The notes under the pieces: generated by a model
Told to the model about the DNA's origin: nothing
What the model saw: the letters and a program-made list of their open reading frames with translations, nothing else
Database searches by the model: none
Assembly: GCA_016946835.1 (NCBI GenBank)
Contig: JACVTC010000021.1
Location: 1,391,001-1,455,000 of the forward strand
Source: Neocallimastix lanati (nom. inval.)
Taxonomy: Eukaryota; Neocallimastigomycota; Neocallimastigomycetes; Neocallimastigales; Neocallimastigaceae
DNA length: 64,000 nucleotides
Direction of reading: 5' to 3'
Position numbers and translations under genes: made by a program
Part shown: in pieces, positions 40,826 through 53,171 of the stretch
Layout of the letters: each line of letters opens with the position of its first letter
Position numbering within the stretch: the stretch's first letter is position 1

Positions 40826-43111
40826 ATGCCATCTATTAGATCTACTATTGCTCTTCTTGGTGCTACTACTGTTTTAGCCGCTCCAATGAAAAAGCGTGCC
40901 AACGAATATGGTGAACGTGCTATTGAACATTACAATATCGTTACAGGTAACGGTAATTATAATTCTGAATACTTCTCTCCTGAAAATGTTCCATACCATT
41001 CAATCGAAACCATGATGGTTGAAGCTCCAGATCAAGGTCACGAATCTGTATCTGAAACCTATTCCTTCTGGGTATGGTTAGAAGCTGTTAATGGTAAACT
41101 TACTGGTAATTACGATGGTGTTGAAACTGCCTGGAGTTACTTAGAAAAGCATCTTATTCCAGATAGCAAGAACCAACCAGGTAATAGTAAGTACAATGCT
41201 TCCTCTCCTGCTACTTATGCTCCAGAAGATGATGATATCGAAAACTATCCAGCTCAACTGGTCTTCCAAGACGGTATTGTTGGTCAAGATCCAATTGCTA
41301 AGGAACTTCAACAAGCCTATGGTACCTGGGATATCTATGCTATGCATTGGATTATTGATGGTGATAATTGGTACGGTTATGGTCAACAAGGTGATGGTAA
41401 GTCCAAGCCATCATTCATTAACACCTTCCAACGTGGTGCCTCTGAATCTGCTTGGAAAACGGTTCCACATCCATGTTGGGAAGCCATGAAGTGGGGTGGC
41501 AGTAACGGTTTCTTAGATCTTTTCACTGGTGATAACTCCTATGCTAAGCAATGGAGATACACTGCTGCTCCAGATGCTGATGCTCGTGCCATTCAAGCGG
41601 CTTACTTCGGTTGGCTTTGGGCTGATGAAGATGGTGTCGATCTATCTTCTGTGGCTTCCAAGGCTGCTAAGCTTGGTGACTACTTACGTTACTCTCACTA
41701 CGATAAATACTTCAAGAAGATTGGTAACTGTATTGGATATCAACAATGTGCTGCTGGTTCTGGTAAGAACTCTGCTCACTACCTTATCTCATGGTACTTC
41801 GCTTGGGGTGGAGGTTTACAAGGTGACTGGGCATGGAGAATTAGTTCATCTCACACTCACAGTGGTTACCAAAACCCATTAGCTGCCTGGATTCTTTCCA
41901 CTCAGTCCGCTTTCAAGCCAAAGGGTGCCACTGCTGTTAAGGATTGGTCGACTTCTCTCGATCGTCAATTAGAATTATTCAGATGGTTACAATCTGCTGA
42001 AGGTTGTATTGCAGGTGGTGCCACCAACTCATGGCAAGGACACTACGCTCAACCACCAAGTGATATTACCTCCTTCTACGGTATGTACTATGATTGGCAA
42101 CCAGTTTACCACGACCCACCATCTAACAACTGGACGGGTATGCAAGGTTGGGGTATGGAACGTGTCTGCTCTCTCTATTACCTTTCCGGTAACGAAAAGG
42201 CTGGAAAGATTTGTCAAGAATGGGCTAAATGGGTTAAGGAAACCGTTCGTGTTAACGGTGGTGAAATTGTCCATTCTACTAACTTAGAATGGTCTGGTAA
42301 TCCAGATGAATGGAAATCTTCTAACTTTAACAAGTCCGGTCTTAATGCCTCACTTCATGGAACTGTTTCTTCTGAAGGTACTGATCTTGGTTCTATTGCC
42401 TCTATTATCAAGGGTTTGATGTGGGTTTCTATGAAGGATGGAGATGAAGAAGGTCTTCGACTTGTTCTTGATGTCATGGATGCTATTGAAAACTACAAGG
42501 ATGATCTTGGTTACGCTGTTGAAGAGGCTCGTGAAGATTACATCAAGTTCAATGAAGAAGTATACATTCCATCGGGATGGTCAGGTAAGAACGCTCAAGG
42601 TGCCAATATTAAGAGTGGAGTCAAGTTCATTGATATTCGTCCAAAGTACAAGGAAGATAAGGATTGGGCTCAAGTGGAAGACTTCCTTAATGGAGGATCG
42701 GCTCCAAGATTCACTTACCACAGATTCTGGGGACAAACTGAAATTATGGTTGCTAATGGTCTTATCTCTATCTATGATGTTCCTTCCATGATTTCAGGTA
42801 GAACTCCAGGTGGTTCAAATACCAAACCATCAAGTAGTGGTAAATGCTCAGCTTCTATTGTTGCTCAAGGTTACAAATGTTGCTCTGCTAACTGTGAAGT
42901 TGTTTACACTGATAATGATGGTGATTGGGGTGTTGAAAACGGTCAATGGTGTGGTTGTGGTGGAAAGGTTGAAACTGTTACCTGTCCAGCTTCTATCACC
43001 AATCAAGGCTACAAGTGCTGTTCTTCATGTTCCACTGTTTACTACACTGATAATGATGGTGCTTGGGGTGTTGAAAATAATGACTGGTGTGGTATGCCAA
43101 CCAATTGTTAG
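40826..43111 (+). CDS. Secreted cellulosomal GH48 cellulase, copy 2, 761 aa
   Basis: Tandem paralogue of the gene at 36,511, with start codons 4,315 bp apart and the same orientation. Same architecture: signal peptide 1-19, KKR site, GH48 module with Glu66 and Glu77, linker, and two Cys-rich fungal dockerins ending in GMPTNC. By eye about 27 base differences separate it from copy 1. Only three change the protein: Ser for Ala in EIVHATN, Ser for Ala in TVSAEG, and Ala for Val in TCPVS. This points to selection for an unchanged enzyme and hence to an intact gene. Its upstream region matches copy 1 for only about 1 kb, because beyond that lies the downstream region of copy 1. It probably serves gene dosage rather than a new specificity. 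Confidence 0.97.
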   Translation: MPSIRSTIALLGATTVLAAPMKKRANEYGERAIEHYNIVTGNGNYNSEYFSPENVPYHSIETMMVEAPDQGHESVSETYSFWVWLEAVNGKLTGNYDGVETAWSYLEKHLIPDSKNQPGNSKYNASSPATYAPEDDDIENYPAQLVFQDGIVGQDPIAKELQQAYGTWDIYAMHWIIDGDNWYGYGQQGDGKSKPSFINTFQRGASESAWKTVPHPCWEAMKWGGSNGFLDLFTGDNSYAKQWRYTAAPDADARAIQAAYFGWLWADEDGVDLSSVASKAAKLGDYLRYSHYDKYFKKIGNCIGYQQCAAGSGKNSAHYLISWYFAWGGGLQGDWAWRISSSHTHSGYQNPLAAWILSTQSAFKPKGATAVKDWSTSLDRQLELFRWLQSAEGCIAGGATNSWQGHYAQPPSDITSFYGMYYDWQPVYHDPPSNNWTGMQGWGMERVCSLYYLSGNEKAGKICQEWAKWVKETVRVNGGEIVHSTNLEWSGNPDEWKSSNFNKSGLNASLHGTVSSEGTDLGSIASIIKGLMWVSMKDGDEEGLRLVLDVMDAIENYKDDLGYAVEEAREDYIKFNEEVYIPSGWSGKNAQGANIKSGVKFIDIRPKYKEDKDWAQVEDFLNGGSAPRFTYHRFWGQTEIMVANGLISIYDVPSMISGRTPGGSNTKPSSSGKCSASIVAQGYKCCSANCEVVYTDNDGDWGVENGQWCGCGGKVETVTCPASITNQGYKCCSSCSTVYYTDNDGAWGVENNDWCGMPTNC

Positions 43112-43772
43112 AATATTCATAAATATTACATAAATATTTAATATTTATTTATTAAAAAAAAAAAAAAAAAAAATTAAATAATAAATAATAAATAATTAGA
43201 AATTAAATAATTAGAAATTAAATAATAAATAATGAAAATTCATTAAAATTAATTGTAAAATAAGTAATAATGATATGTAACAAGAAATAGATTTTTAATA
43301 ATTATAAATTAAGTATTTAAATATTTCGATATTAAAATAATAAATTATTAATTGTAGAAATAAAATAACAAGCTAGGAAAAAAAGTTAAAAAAATTAGAA
43401 AATGTAATTTATACATATAACAAATTTACACTAAATAAAATGAATTAAAATATATATATATATATAAATAAAAAATAAAAAAAAAAAAACAAAGAGTTAT
43501 TTTGGTTTGGTATAAAATAGGTGTAAAATAACAATGTTTAAAATTTAAAATTATAATATAAATCAAAAAAGGGAAGAGTAAAGAGGAACTACTAATCTAT
43601 ATTCATTATTGTGAAATTTTAAATTATTATAAACAAGAATTAAATATTGAATATATTAATAAAGTTAGAAATAATATAATAATATTAATAAAAAAAAATT
43701 TTTTTTGATAAATAATAATATTTAAAAAACAAAAAAATTATTTAATTATAATATATGTTAAATAATTATTAA

Positions 43773-43807
<35 letters not shown>

Positions 43808-44160
43808 TTTTTGAAAGAAAATATTTAAAAATGAATTTAATTATAATTCATATAATTGTAATAATATTGTATTAATTTTAAATAAAAAGAAAATATTTAT
43901 GAATTTATCTCATATATATGATAATTTCTTAAAAAAAATAATATTATCATTAAAATATTAAAATTTTTAACAATAAAAGTAATAAGGCGATAGTTTAATA
44001 ATCTAATATTATTTTGTTTCATAAAATAATATTTCTTAAATTTTTAAGAAAATAAAAAGGATTTAATAAAATTAACATCAATAACAACAGTCACAACGAC
44101 AACAACAATAATATTAATAATAATAATAAAATAATAACAAAGATTTAATGAAAATAATAA
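43112..44160. other. Downstream region of GH48 copy 2, then unique A/T spacer
   Basis: Up to about 43,900 it matches the region after copy 1, with one internal ~75 bp repeat copy missing. From there to 44,160 it is unique A/T DNA with a short (AAC)n-like patch (44,085-44,120). No gene. Confidence 0.65.
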
Positions 44161-44862
44161 TAAATAATAAATATTAAGTAATAAATAATAAATAATAAAT
44201 AATAAATAATAAATAATAAATAATAAATAATAAATAATAAATAAAAGAATTAAATAATAAATAATAAATAATTAAATAATAAATAATTAAATAATAAATA
44301 ATGAATAATAGAATAATGGAATAATAAATAATTGAATAATAAATAATAAATAATAAATAATAAATAATAAATAATAAATAATAAATAATAAATAATAAAT
44401 AATAAATAATAAATAATTGAATAATAAATAATAAATAATAAATAATAAATAATAAATAAAAGAATTAAATAATAAATAATAAATAATTAAATAATAAATA
44501 ATTAAATAATGAATAATGAATAATGAATAATGAATAATAGAATAATGGAATAATAAATAATTAAATAATAAATAATTAAATAATAAATAATAAATAATAA
44601 ATAATAAAAAGAGTATTTATTAATAAATAATAAATAATAAATAATAAAAAGAGTATTTATTAATAAATAATAAATAATAAATAATAAAAAGAGTATTTAT
44701 TAATAAATAAAAAAGAATAAAGAATAAATAATAAATAATAAAAAGAGTATTTATTAATAAATAATTGAATAATAAATAATAAAAAGAGTATTTATTAATA
44801 AATAATAAATAATAAATAATAAATAATAAATAATAAATTAATAAATAATAAATAAATAAATA
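44161..44862. repeat. Minisatellite array ((AATAAAT)n with 40 bp AAAAAGAGTATTTATTAATA units)
   Basis: Begins as AATAAATAATAAATA tracts with ATAAAAGAATTAAAT interruptions. Five AAAAAGAGTATTTATTAATA units follow near 44606, 44646, 44686, 44740 and 44780; the first three are 40 bp apart. A further isolated unit lies at 46054. Confidence 0.85.
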
Positions 44863-46115
44863 TTTAGTAAATCAAATATAAAATAAAATTAAAAAAAACT
44901 TTCACATGATAAGCAATTGAAAATTTGAAAAAAAAAGAAAAATAAAAAAAAATTAATTTAAAATAAATTTTTTTTCTTTATTTTATTTTATTGGTAAATA
45001 AATTAATTATTAAAAATATGGAAAATTGTTTCATTTATTTATTTTTATTTTTATTTTTTTTTTAAAAAAAAAAGAAAAACTATTTGCTTAGTCTTTATTT
45101 ATTGAAAAGGGTTATGTCATCTAAAATGAAAAAAAATAAATAAATAAATAAATAATAAATAGAGAATTAAGAGAAGAAAAAATAATTAAATATATAATTT
45201 ATAAATAATTAAATAAATAATACATAAATAATTGAATAATAAATAAATAAATAATAAATAAAATATAAATAAATAAATATAAATAATAATAAATAAATAA
45301 ATAAAATAAATATTTAAAAATACTGTATACATATTGGATAATCAATAATGAAGGGTAAAACATTGAATATAATCTATATAATCTATAATGAATAATAAAT
45401 AATTAGTAGTTATTAGTACAGTAATGTATAATAATAAAGATAATAATATGAGATGTAATAATGATTAAGTTATACCAAGACAATTATTGTTAAATTATTT
45501 ATTATTTAAGTAAAAAAAAAAAAAAAAAAAAAAAAAACAGTCAACCTAAAAAATACACTAAATAGAAATTAAAAAAATTATTTAAACACCATTAATTCTA
45601 ATTATTATTTTATAATAAAGAAGAAACTATTCATTAAATTTAAATTTAATTCCTTTTTTTTTTTTTTTTTTATTATTTAATGATGATGTAGTTTTGTTCC
45701 ATTTTACTTTAAAATAAATTATTCTATAATTTTTGTTTTATTATTAATATTTTGTTTTATTTTATTTTTATACAAACATCTCTTTTTTTTCTTTAATAAA
45801 AAGTCATAAATTGAAGGAACTTTCTAAATAACTAAAATGATTTTTTATTTTTAGGGTTTAAATTTTGTTTTTATATGCCTAAAAAAAAAAAAAGATTGAT
45901 TAATTAGCATATTATTATTAATAGATACTCCGAATTAACTACTAAATAATAAAAAACTACTTAATTTAAAAGTAAAAATAATTTTAAACCAGGCACTCTT
46001 TTTAATTATATATATTATTAATGTAAATTTATTGAATAATAAATAATAAATAATAAAAAGAGTATTTATTAATAAATAATAAATATCAAATAATAAATAA
46101 TTAAATAATAAACAA

Positions 46116-46147
<32 letters not shown>

Positions 46148-46608
46148 AAATAATTAAATAATTGAATAATTGAATAATTAAATAATAAAAATTGGTCATA
46201 TCCATTTTCAGCCATCAATATTATTAATATAATAAAATATAAATAAAAATAAATTATTTAATATATAGTTAATAGATTATTATATATTTATTTATCATGT
46301 ATAAATTATTAAAATTAATACATATATTACAATATTATAGTTAATATATGACTTTTAGTTGATCTAGTTTAAACTTTAAATGTTCAAGAATAATAAAAAA
46401 AATAGAAAAAAAATAAAAAGATAATATAAATAAAATAATTTAATAATAATTAGTATTTATTATTACTTTTGATATATGATATTTACTTATTTAATCAAAT
46501 AATATTATAGTATATATGAAGATTCTATATTCATGATAATTTTATATAGAATGTATATCACATGAGCGCATTTGTTACATCTATACAAGTTACACGAAAG
46601 GGAGTATT
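44863..46608. other. Gene-free A/T-rich spacer
   Basis: (AATA)n runs at 45130-45310, a long poly-A at 45511-45537, one minisatellite unit at 46054 and AATAATTGAATAATTGAATA at 46140-46190. No credible coding frame. Confidence 0.6.
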
Positions 46609-46629
46609 GCATTTCGACATAATTTATGT
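46609..46629. repeat. Left terminal inverted repeat of the MULE-type remnant
   Basis: A 21 bp perfect inverted match to 47767-47787, with weaker similarity extending inward to about 46660. Confidence 0.75.
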
Positions 46630-46801
46630 TTGATCATTTATTCATGTATTACAATGTGGCTTGTAAAAGTAAATGAATAGGAATAGGGTTAAATTTATTT
46701 TTATTTTTTTTTTTTTTAATTTTAAAAACATTTACAGTAAAAAAATATATATATATATATATAACAAAGTAAATAAAAAATAAATAAAAAATAAAAAAAA
46801 T

Positions 46802-47152
46802 AAATATTTTAATAAGACTTATTTATATAAATATGATATTCAATATTGGAATTATTATAACGATATAAACCACATAACAAATAATACTTTAGAATCTTTT
46901 AACAATTACTTAAAAAAATTGTTTTACAAAAAACCTTCTTTATATGAATTGATTTATCATTTAAAAAGAGAAGAATCTTTATCTTACAATAATTACAAAA
47001 TGAAAATTGAAAGAGTTTGGAAAAAAAAAAGAATATTAACAAAAACTGATGAAATCAATGATTTCATTAAAAAATACAAAAAAAAAGGAATCCGATTAAT
47101 TGATAAAAAATGTGAAAAAATGATATCATTGATTTATGGTATAAATGTTTAA
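46802..47152 (+). pseudogene. MULE-type transposase C-terminal fragment
   Basis: The open frame of about 116 codons begins without a proper ATG in A-rich DNA and ends at a TAA. The section WNYYNDINHITNNTLESFNN, followed by YLKKLF and then PSLYELIYHLKREE, resembles the C-terminal part of MULE/FLYWCH-associated transposases (W-x-Y, then TNN-x-x-E-x-(F/Y)N). The rest (IERVWKKKRILTKTDEINDF...) is Lys-rich and less diagnostic. The DDE catalytic core is absent, so this is a 5'-truncated relic. It sits between the inverted repeats of the element, which supports the call. Confidence 0.5.
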
Positions 47153-47219
47153 TAGAATTAAATACACTCTAAATATATGAATAATAATTAACTAGAATGT
47201 ATATAGTTTAAATTATATT

Positions 47220-47340
47220 TATATCAATATCAATATATTTTATTAATATCAATATCAATATATTTTATTGATATCAATGTCAAAATATTTCATTAATGTC
47301 AATATCAAAATATTTCATTAATATCAATATCAATATTTAA
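47220..47340. repeat. ~30 bp tandem repeat (ATATCAATATCAATATATTT)
   Basis: Four to five units of the form TTATTAATATCAATATCAAT with ATATTT/AAATATTTC variants, inside the transposon remnant. Confidence 0.7.
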
Positions 47341-47375
47341 ATTTTATTAATAATAAATATTTAATATTATAATAA

Positions 47376-47561
47376 ATTTTATTTTTATTTTTTTTTAATT
47401 TTATTTTATTATTATATTTTATTATTAAATTAACTTAATAATAAAATATATAATTTTATTTATTTTATTTAAATAAAATAAAATGGAAAGGTTTTATTAT
47501 TAAAATATTTAATAATAAAATATAATAATAAAATAAAATTAAAAAAAAATAAAAATAAAAT
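47376..47561. repeat. Perfect 52 bp inverted repeat with 82 bp loop
   Basis: 47376-47427 is the exact reverse complement of 47510-47561. The arms include a T9/A9 run and ATTATTATATTTTATTATTA. This is longer and more exact than expected by chance even in A/T-rich DNA. It lies inside the transposon remnant, next to two ~60 bp direct copies ending in AATGCTAAAA (47580-47690). Confidence 0.85.
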
Positions 47562-47766
47562 AAAATTCTCAACAGAAAACTTATTTATTCTTTTTTTGTT
47601 TTTATTTTATTTTTTTAATGCTAAAATACATTTATTCTTTTATTTATTCTTTTTTTTGTTTTTATTTTTTTTTTTAATGCTAAAAAACAATAAATAAAAA
47701 TATACGTTGAAAATAGTGGCGTATTACATATATTATGCACATTGTACAAAATTTTATGATGATTAT

Positions 47767-47787
47767 ACATAAATTATGTCGAAATGC
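47767..47787. repeat. Right terminal inverted repeat of the MULE-type remnant
   Basis: Exact reverse complement of 46609-46629, with similarity extending inward to about 47730. Confidence 0.75.
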
Positions 47788-48674
47788 TTCACATTCTACA
47801 CGAAATACTTAAATGGATTGTTAACATAAATTTATACCACATAAAATAAAATATTAATTTACATAAAACATAAAATAAATACAATTTTTAATAAATTATA
47901 ATATATAAAATAATATAAATATATAGTATAATTATTAAGTAGTTATTAATATTATATATATATGTATATATATAAAATGTTTTTGTTTTATCCAAATATA
48001 TTTTTTGGAGATAAATAAAAGGTTAGGTGTTGTCATTCTTGAATTTTTTTTACTCTATATCCAAATAAATGAATAAATAAATAAATATTAATAAAATAAA
48101 TAAATAAATAAATAAATATTAATATAAATAAATAAATATTAATAAAAATAAATAAATAAATATAAATATAAATAAATATTAATATAAATAAATAAATAAA
48201 TGTATATATATAAATATTTAATTTAGATAAAATAAGTAAAAAATGCTTAACACATTTATATTTTTTTGTACTTGTATCAGTTGTACTTTTGAATTTTATT
48301 CTCATATAATAATCATTTTTATATTACTAATAATAGAGAAAAAGATATTAAAGTTACTTTACTATTTTTCTTTCCTATTTATACTAATTAATTAATAATA
48401 TTTATTAATTGTAAGTAAGACGGAAGTAAAAAAATATATATATAAAAAAAAGATATAAAAATTTTAAATTATATACATAATACCTCTTTATTTATCATTT
48501 ATTTATTTAATTACTTCAATGTATAAAAATAAAAGGAATACTATTATTATTATTATGTTCTAATATGATATGATATACAATGGTATACAATGACATTAAC
48601 AATTGTATTTTTTTTATTTAAATTACTTTAAACAAAAGCTACTATGAATTTAACAATGAATAAAGTACCAACTA

Positions 48675-48711
<37 letters not shown>

Positions 48712-50536
48712 ATTATTATTATTATTAAGAATAAATAATAAAGAAGAGTTAAAGATAAATAGCTCATTTTAATTTGAATTTTATTTTTTATTTTTCATTG
48801 TATTTGATAAAGTAATAAATAGTTAATATAGAATTTATATATAAATATATATATATATTTTTTTAATTATTTTTATTATCCTTTCTACCCTCTATTAGAA
48901 TAGAATAGCTAATTATTTGATAATAATATTTAAATTTATTTCATTATTAAATCTGGTTAAAAGAGAGAGTTGATATTTAATGTATTAATATTTATTTATT
49001 GATTATTTTAACTCTTATCAATGGGTTTGCTTTTCTTTTTCTTTTTTATTTTTCTGTTAACTTTTTTTTTTTTTCTGCTAAATTAATATAATGGATAATT
49101 TTTATATTTATTTCGATATTTTTTTATATTTTTTTTATATTTTAATTTCATATTTTTTAATATTTTTTTTTTTAAATTATTTTTATGGATGAAAATAGGA
49201 AAATAATGGAATGATTTTTTAAAATCCATTAAAAATTATTTATAATATATTATTCAATATATTATAATTGACTATCTAATAAATAAGAAATAAATATACG
49301 AATAATTCTTTTATTTTATTTTTGGTGATTTTCTTGGTGAATAGTTAATGTGTACATTTTATGATATGGTTAAATATATTTATTTATATATTACTATATT
49401 ATAATATATATATTCAAATATATTATATATATTTATATTTTAAAAATAATAAATTATAGAACTTTGATATATTATTTAATTATAAATAATAAATTAAATC
49501 ATATATTAATAAATATATTCTAGCGCTTATTTATTATCTTATATAACATATTTATTTATTTATGTATATATATTTATTTATTTAATAGTTCTATTTATTT
49601 ATATTTATTTATTTATATAGTTATTTATTTATTTATATAGTTATTTATTTATTAGTTTTAATTATATATTTATTTATGTATATATATTTATTTATTTAAT
49701 TGTTCTATTTATATTTATTTATTTATATAGTTATTTATTTATTAGTTCTAATTATTTATTTATTTATTATTTCTATCTATCTATTTATTTATTATTTCTA
49801 TTTATTTATTTATTATTTCTATCTATCTATTTATTTATTATTTCTATTTATTTATTTATTATTTCTATTTATTTATTTATTATTTCTATTTATTTATTTA
49901 TTATTTCTATTTATTTATTTATTATTTCTAATTATTTATTTATATATATTTATTTATTTATTAGTTTTTTTATTCAATTATTTTTAAACTATAAACTTTA
50001 CCTATTAATGATTTAAAATAAAAAACTTTTTATTATAATTTTTATTTTTTATCCCTTTTACCAGACATAATTGGAAAAAAAAATAAAAAAGAAGTAACAA
50101 ATTTTGGATTTCTTTTTTATTTTAAAAATATAAATTAAAGGTATAAATATATATATATATATTTTTTTTTCATAAATATTCTTTTATTAGTTTGATTTTT
50201 TTTTTTTTTTTCTTTATTTTAAATTATTTTTAAATACATTATTAAATTAGATTTTTATTATCATTATTATTATTTTTTTGTATAATATTAATTGTATAAT
50301 TTTTATAATAAAAGACTATTTATTTATTTAATTTATTAAGAAATTATTATTATTATTATTTTTTTAATAAATCCATTAGTTATACTATTTAAATATTTCA
50401 AATAATTATAACATTGTACTATATTATTATTTTTAAATAATATACATTTTATATCCTTTGGTATATTTAATAAATTAATTTCTTATTATTATTTATTTTT
50501 TTTTTAAAGTAAGCATATAAATAATTAAATTTCAAG
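47788..50536. other. Gene-free spacer upstream of the acyl-CoA synthetase gene
   Basis: Low-complexity A/T DNA. 48060-48200 is an (AATA/AATATT)n tract behind a minus-strand open frame that is not a gene. 49545-49975 is (ATTT)n with regular ATTATTTCTATTTATTTATT units. Poly-T at 48680-48707. The last ~500 bp before 50,537 should hold the promoter, but no distinctive site stands out. Confidence 0.55.
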
Positions 50537-51729
50537 ATGAAAATTACTAAGGATTTCAAGTTTTCTTTTGCCGATCCAGAAGCTCCAGAAGTTTCAGGAG
50601 AAACTAAGGTATTTTGTAATAAACAAAAAAAATTATAATTTTTATTTCCTTACTATGGATAAAATTTGTATTGTCTATATATTTATTTCATTGTTTCATT
50701 GCTATGTTTATATGTTTTATTATTATTATTATTATTATTATTTTTTTTTTTTTTTTTTTTTTAATTTTATTATTATCGTTATATTTTTTATTATTTTTTA
50801 AAGATATATATTTATATTTCTTTACTTGGTATATTATTGAGATAATATACCAAGAAAAAAACAAACATTTATAGTCATAGTATTAAATAAATAATGAGTG
50901 AAATGCTGTCTTTTTTTTTTTTGGTTAAATGTTAATTTTATAAATATATATTAAATTGTATATCTATATTTTATTTATTATTTCTTTTAAATCATAGCCA
51001 TATCGTCATTTTACATTAAATCCTGGAGAACCTTTAAAAGATAATACTGCATGTCCTACTGTATATGAAAACTTCATGCATGGTTATAACGAAACTGAAG
51101 GTTCGGACTAATACTATTAAAAATATACTATTTTTCGATATTATTATTTTGAATGAATTACATATATTTTTAATTTAAATATATATAAGCAGGTTAATTT
51201 AGTAATGAATTAATATTATAAATAAATAGTTTATTAAAATAAAATTTCATTTATTTATATATATATTTTTATAAAAAAGGAAAGGGTAATTTCCTTGGTT
51301 ACAGACCACCAGTTGAAAATGGTTTTGGTCCATATGAATGGTTTTCTTACGAAGAAACCTTACAAAAAATTAAAAACTTTGGGTAATATATTATTATTAT
51401 TTTGTTAATTTATAATTAAAACATAATTTAAATTATCATTATTTATAAAATTCATTTTATTAATTTATCATTATACATATTTATTAATACATAATATATA
51501 TTTATTATTTATAATCTTAATTCTATTTTATGAAATAAAAAAATTCTTCTTTTACCTTCGACTCACAAAAATATAATACATATAATTATTAATAATGATT
51601 TATTTTATATTGTTTTTGGTTAAAATATTTATTAAACGACCAATTGATATATATATAAATTTAATATTATAATTATTTCTATGAAATAAACTAAAACCAA
51701 AACCAAAACAAATCAAAAAATATATATGT

Positions 51730-51766
<37 letters not shown>

Positions 51767-52701
51767 TTCTGCTCTTCTTTCTGAAAAAATTGGATTAAAA
51801 CCAAGTGATCCAATTGGTATTTATTCTATTAATAGAGTTGAATGGGTTGTCACTGATTATGGAGCAAACTTCAATTCTATTATTACTGTTCCATTATACG
51901 ATACTTTAGGTCTTCAAGCTCTTCAATACATCATTAATCAAGTTGAAATGAGAGTTTGCTGTGCTTCACTTGACAAGGCTAAGAAGTTATTAGCAAATAT
52001 TTCATCCTATCCAACTTTAAAGATTCTTATCTGTTATGATAAAATTGATGATGATCTTAAGAAAATGGCTGAAGATGCTTCTGTTGAAATTTACTATTTT
52101 GCTGATTTAGAAAAGGAAGGTGAAGAAAATCAAAAAGATTTTATTTTACCAAAGAATGATACCATTGGTGTTATTTGTTACACTTCTGGTACAACTGGTA
52201 ATCCAAAGGGTGCTCTCTTATCTCAAGATAACATTGTTTCTTTCTCACGTGCTATTCAAAACTTAAGAGATAATGATTTATTTAGATACGTTACTCATGA
52301 AGATATCTATTTATCCTATTTACCATTAGCTCACGTTTTTGAAAGAGTCGTTCAAAATACAGTTACTTACTTTGGTGGTCAAATTGGTTTCTATCAAGGT
52401 GATACTCATAAGGTAAAATAGAAGAGAAAATAATATCTATCTCTCTCTCTCTGTATATTTCAATTAATATATTTATTAAATTTTGTATTATATAATTGAT
52501 AAAAATATTTAATATATATGAATATGTATCATAAATATGATTCAATATATTTAATATATTTATTTAATTTTATATAATATAATTGATAAAAATATAATGA
52601 ATATGTATAACAAATATATATATATTAATATTTAATTTTTTTTTATTTTTTTTTTATTTTTATTTTATTTAATTTAATGATTTATTATCATTTCTATTTA
52701 T

Positions 52702-52735
<34 letters not shown>

Positions 52736-53137
52736 CTCCTTTATTTTATTTTATTTTATTATATAATATTAGATTTTAGATGATGTTGCTGCTTTAAAAC
52801 CAACTTTATTTGCTAGTGTTCCACGTTTATTAAATAGAATTTATGATGCTGTTTGGGATAATATTAACAGAAAAGGTGGTTTCACTGCTTGGCTTTTCAA
52901 CTTTGCTTATAACTCCAAGAAGAGAGGATTAAAACGTGGACGTAATACTCACTGGCTTTGGGATAGAATTGTTTTCAATAATGTTCGTAATAAGCTCGGT
53001 GGTAATGTTAAAGCTATTTACTCTGGTTCCGCTCCATTAAGTGCTGATGTTACCGATTTCTTAAATATTTGTTTCTCATGTGATGTTCAAGAAGGTTACG
53101 GTCAAACTGAAACTTGTGCCTGTCTTTCTTTAGTATG

Positions 53138-53171
<34 letters not shown>

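Larger units (their letters stand above)
46609..47787 (+). mobile_element. Remnant of a Mutator-like (MULE-type) DNA transposon with terminal inverted repeats
   Basis: GCATTTCGACATAATTTATG plus one more T at 46609-46629 is perfectly repeated in inverted orientation at 47767-47787. The similarity continues inward in weaker form for ~30 bp (ATCAT..., then TACAATGTG) on both sides. The enclosed 1.18 kb holds a transposase C-terminal fragment on the plus strand and several internal repeats. No matching 8-10 bp target duplication is visible at the outer edges, so the insertion is old or the true ends lie slightly outside. It is far too short to be autonomous. The family call rests on the enclosed protein fragment. 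Confidence 0.6.

Noticed and set aside
48033-50874. Hydrophobic open frames at 48,033-48,305, 49,700-49,987 and 50,568-50,874
   Set aside because: The first two translate ATTT-type microsatellites. The last overlaps exon 1 and intron 1 of the acyl-CoA synthetase in other frames.
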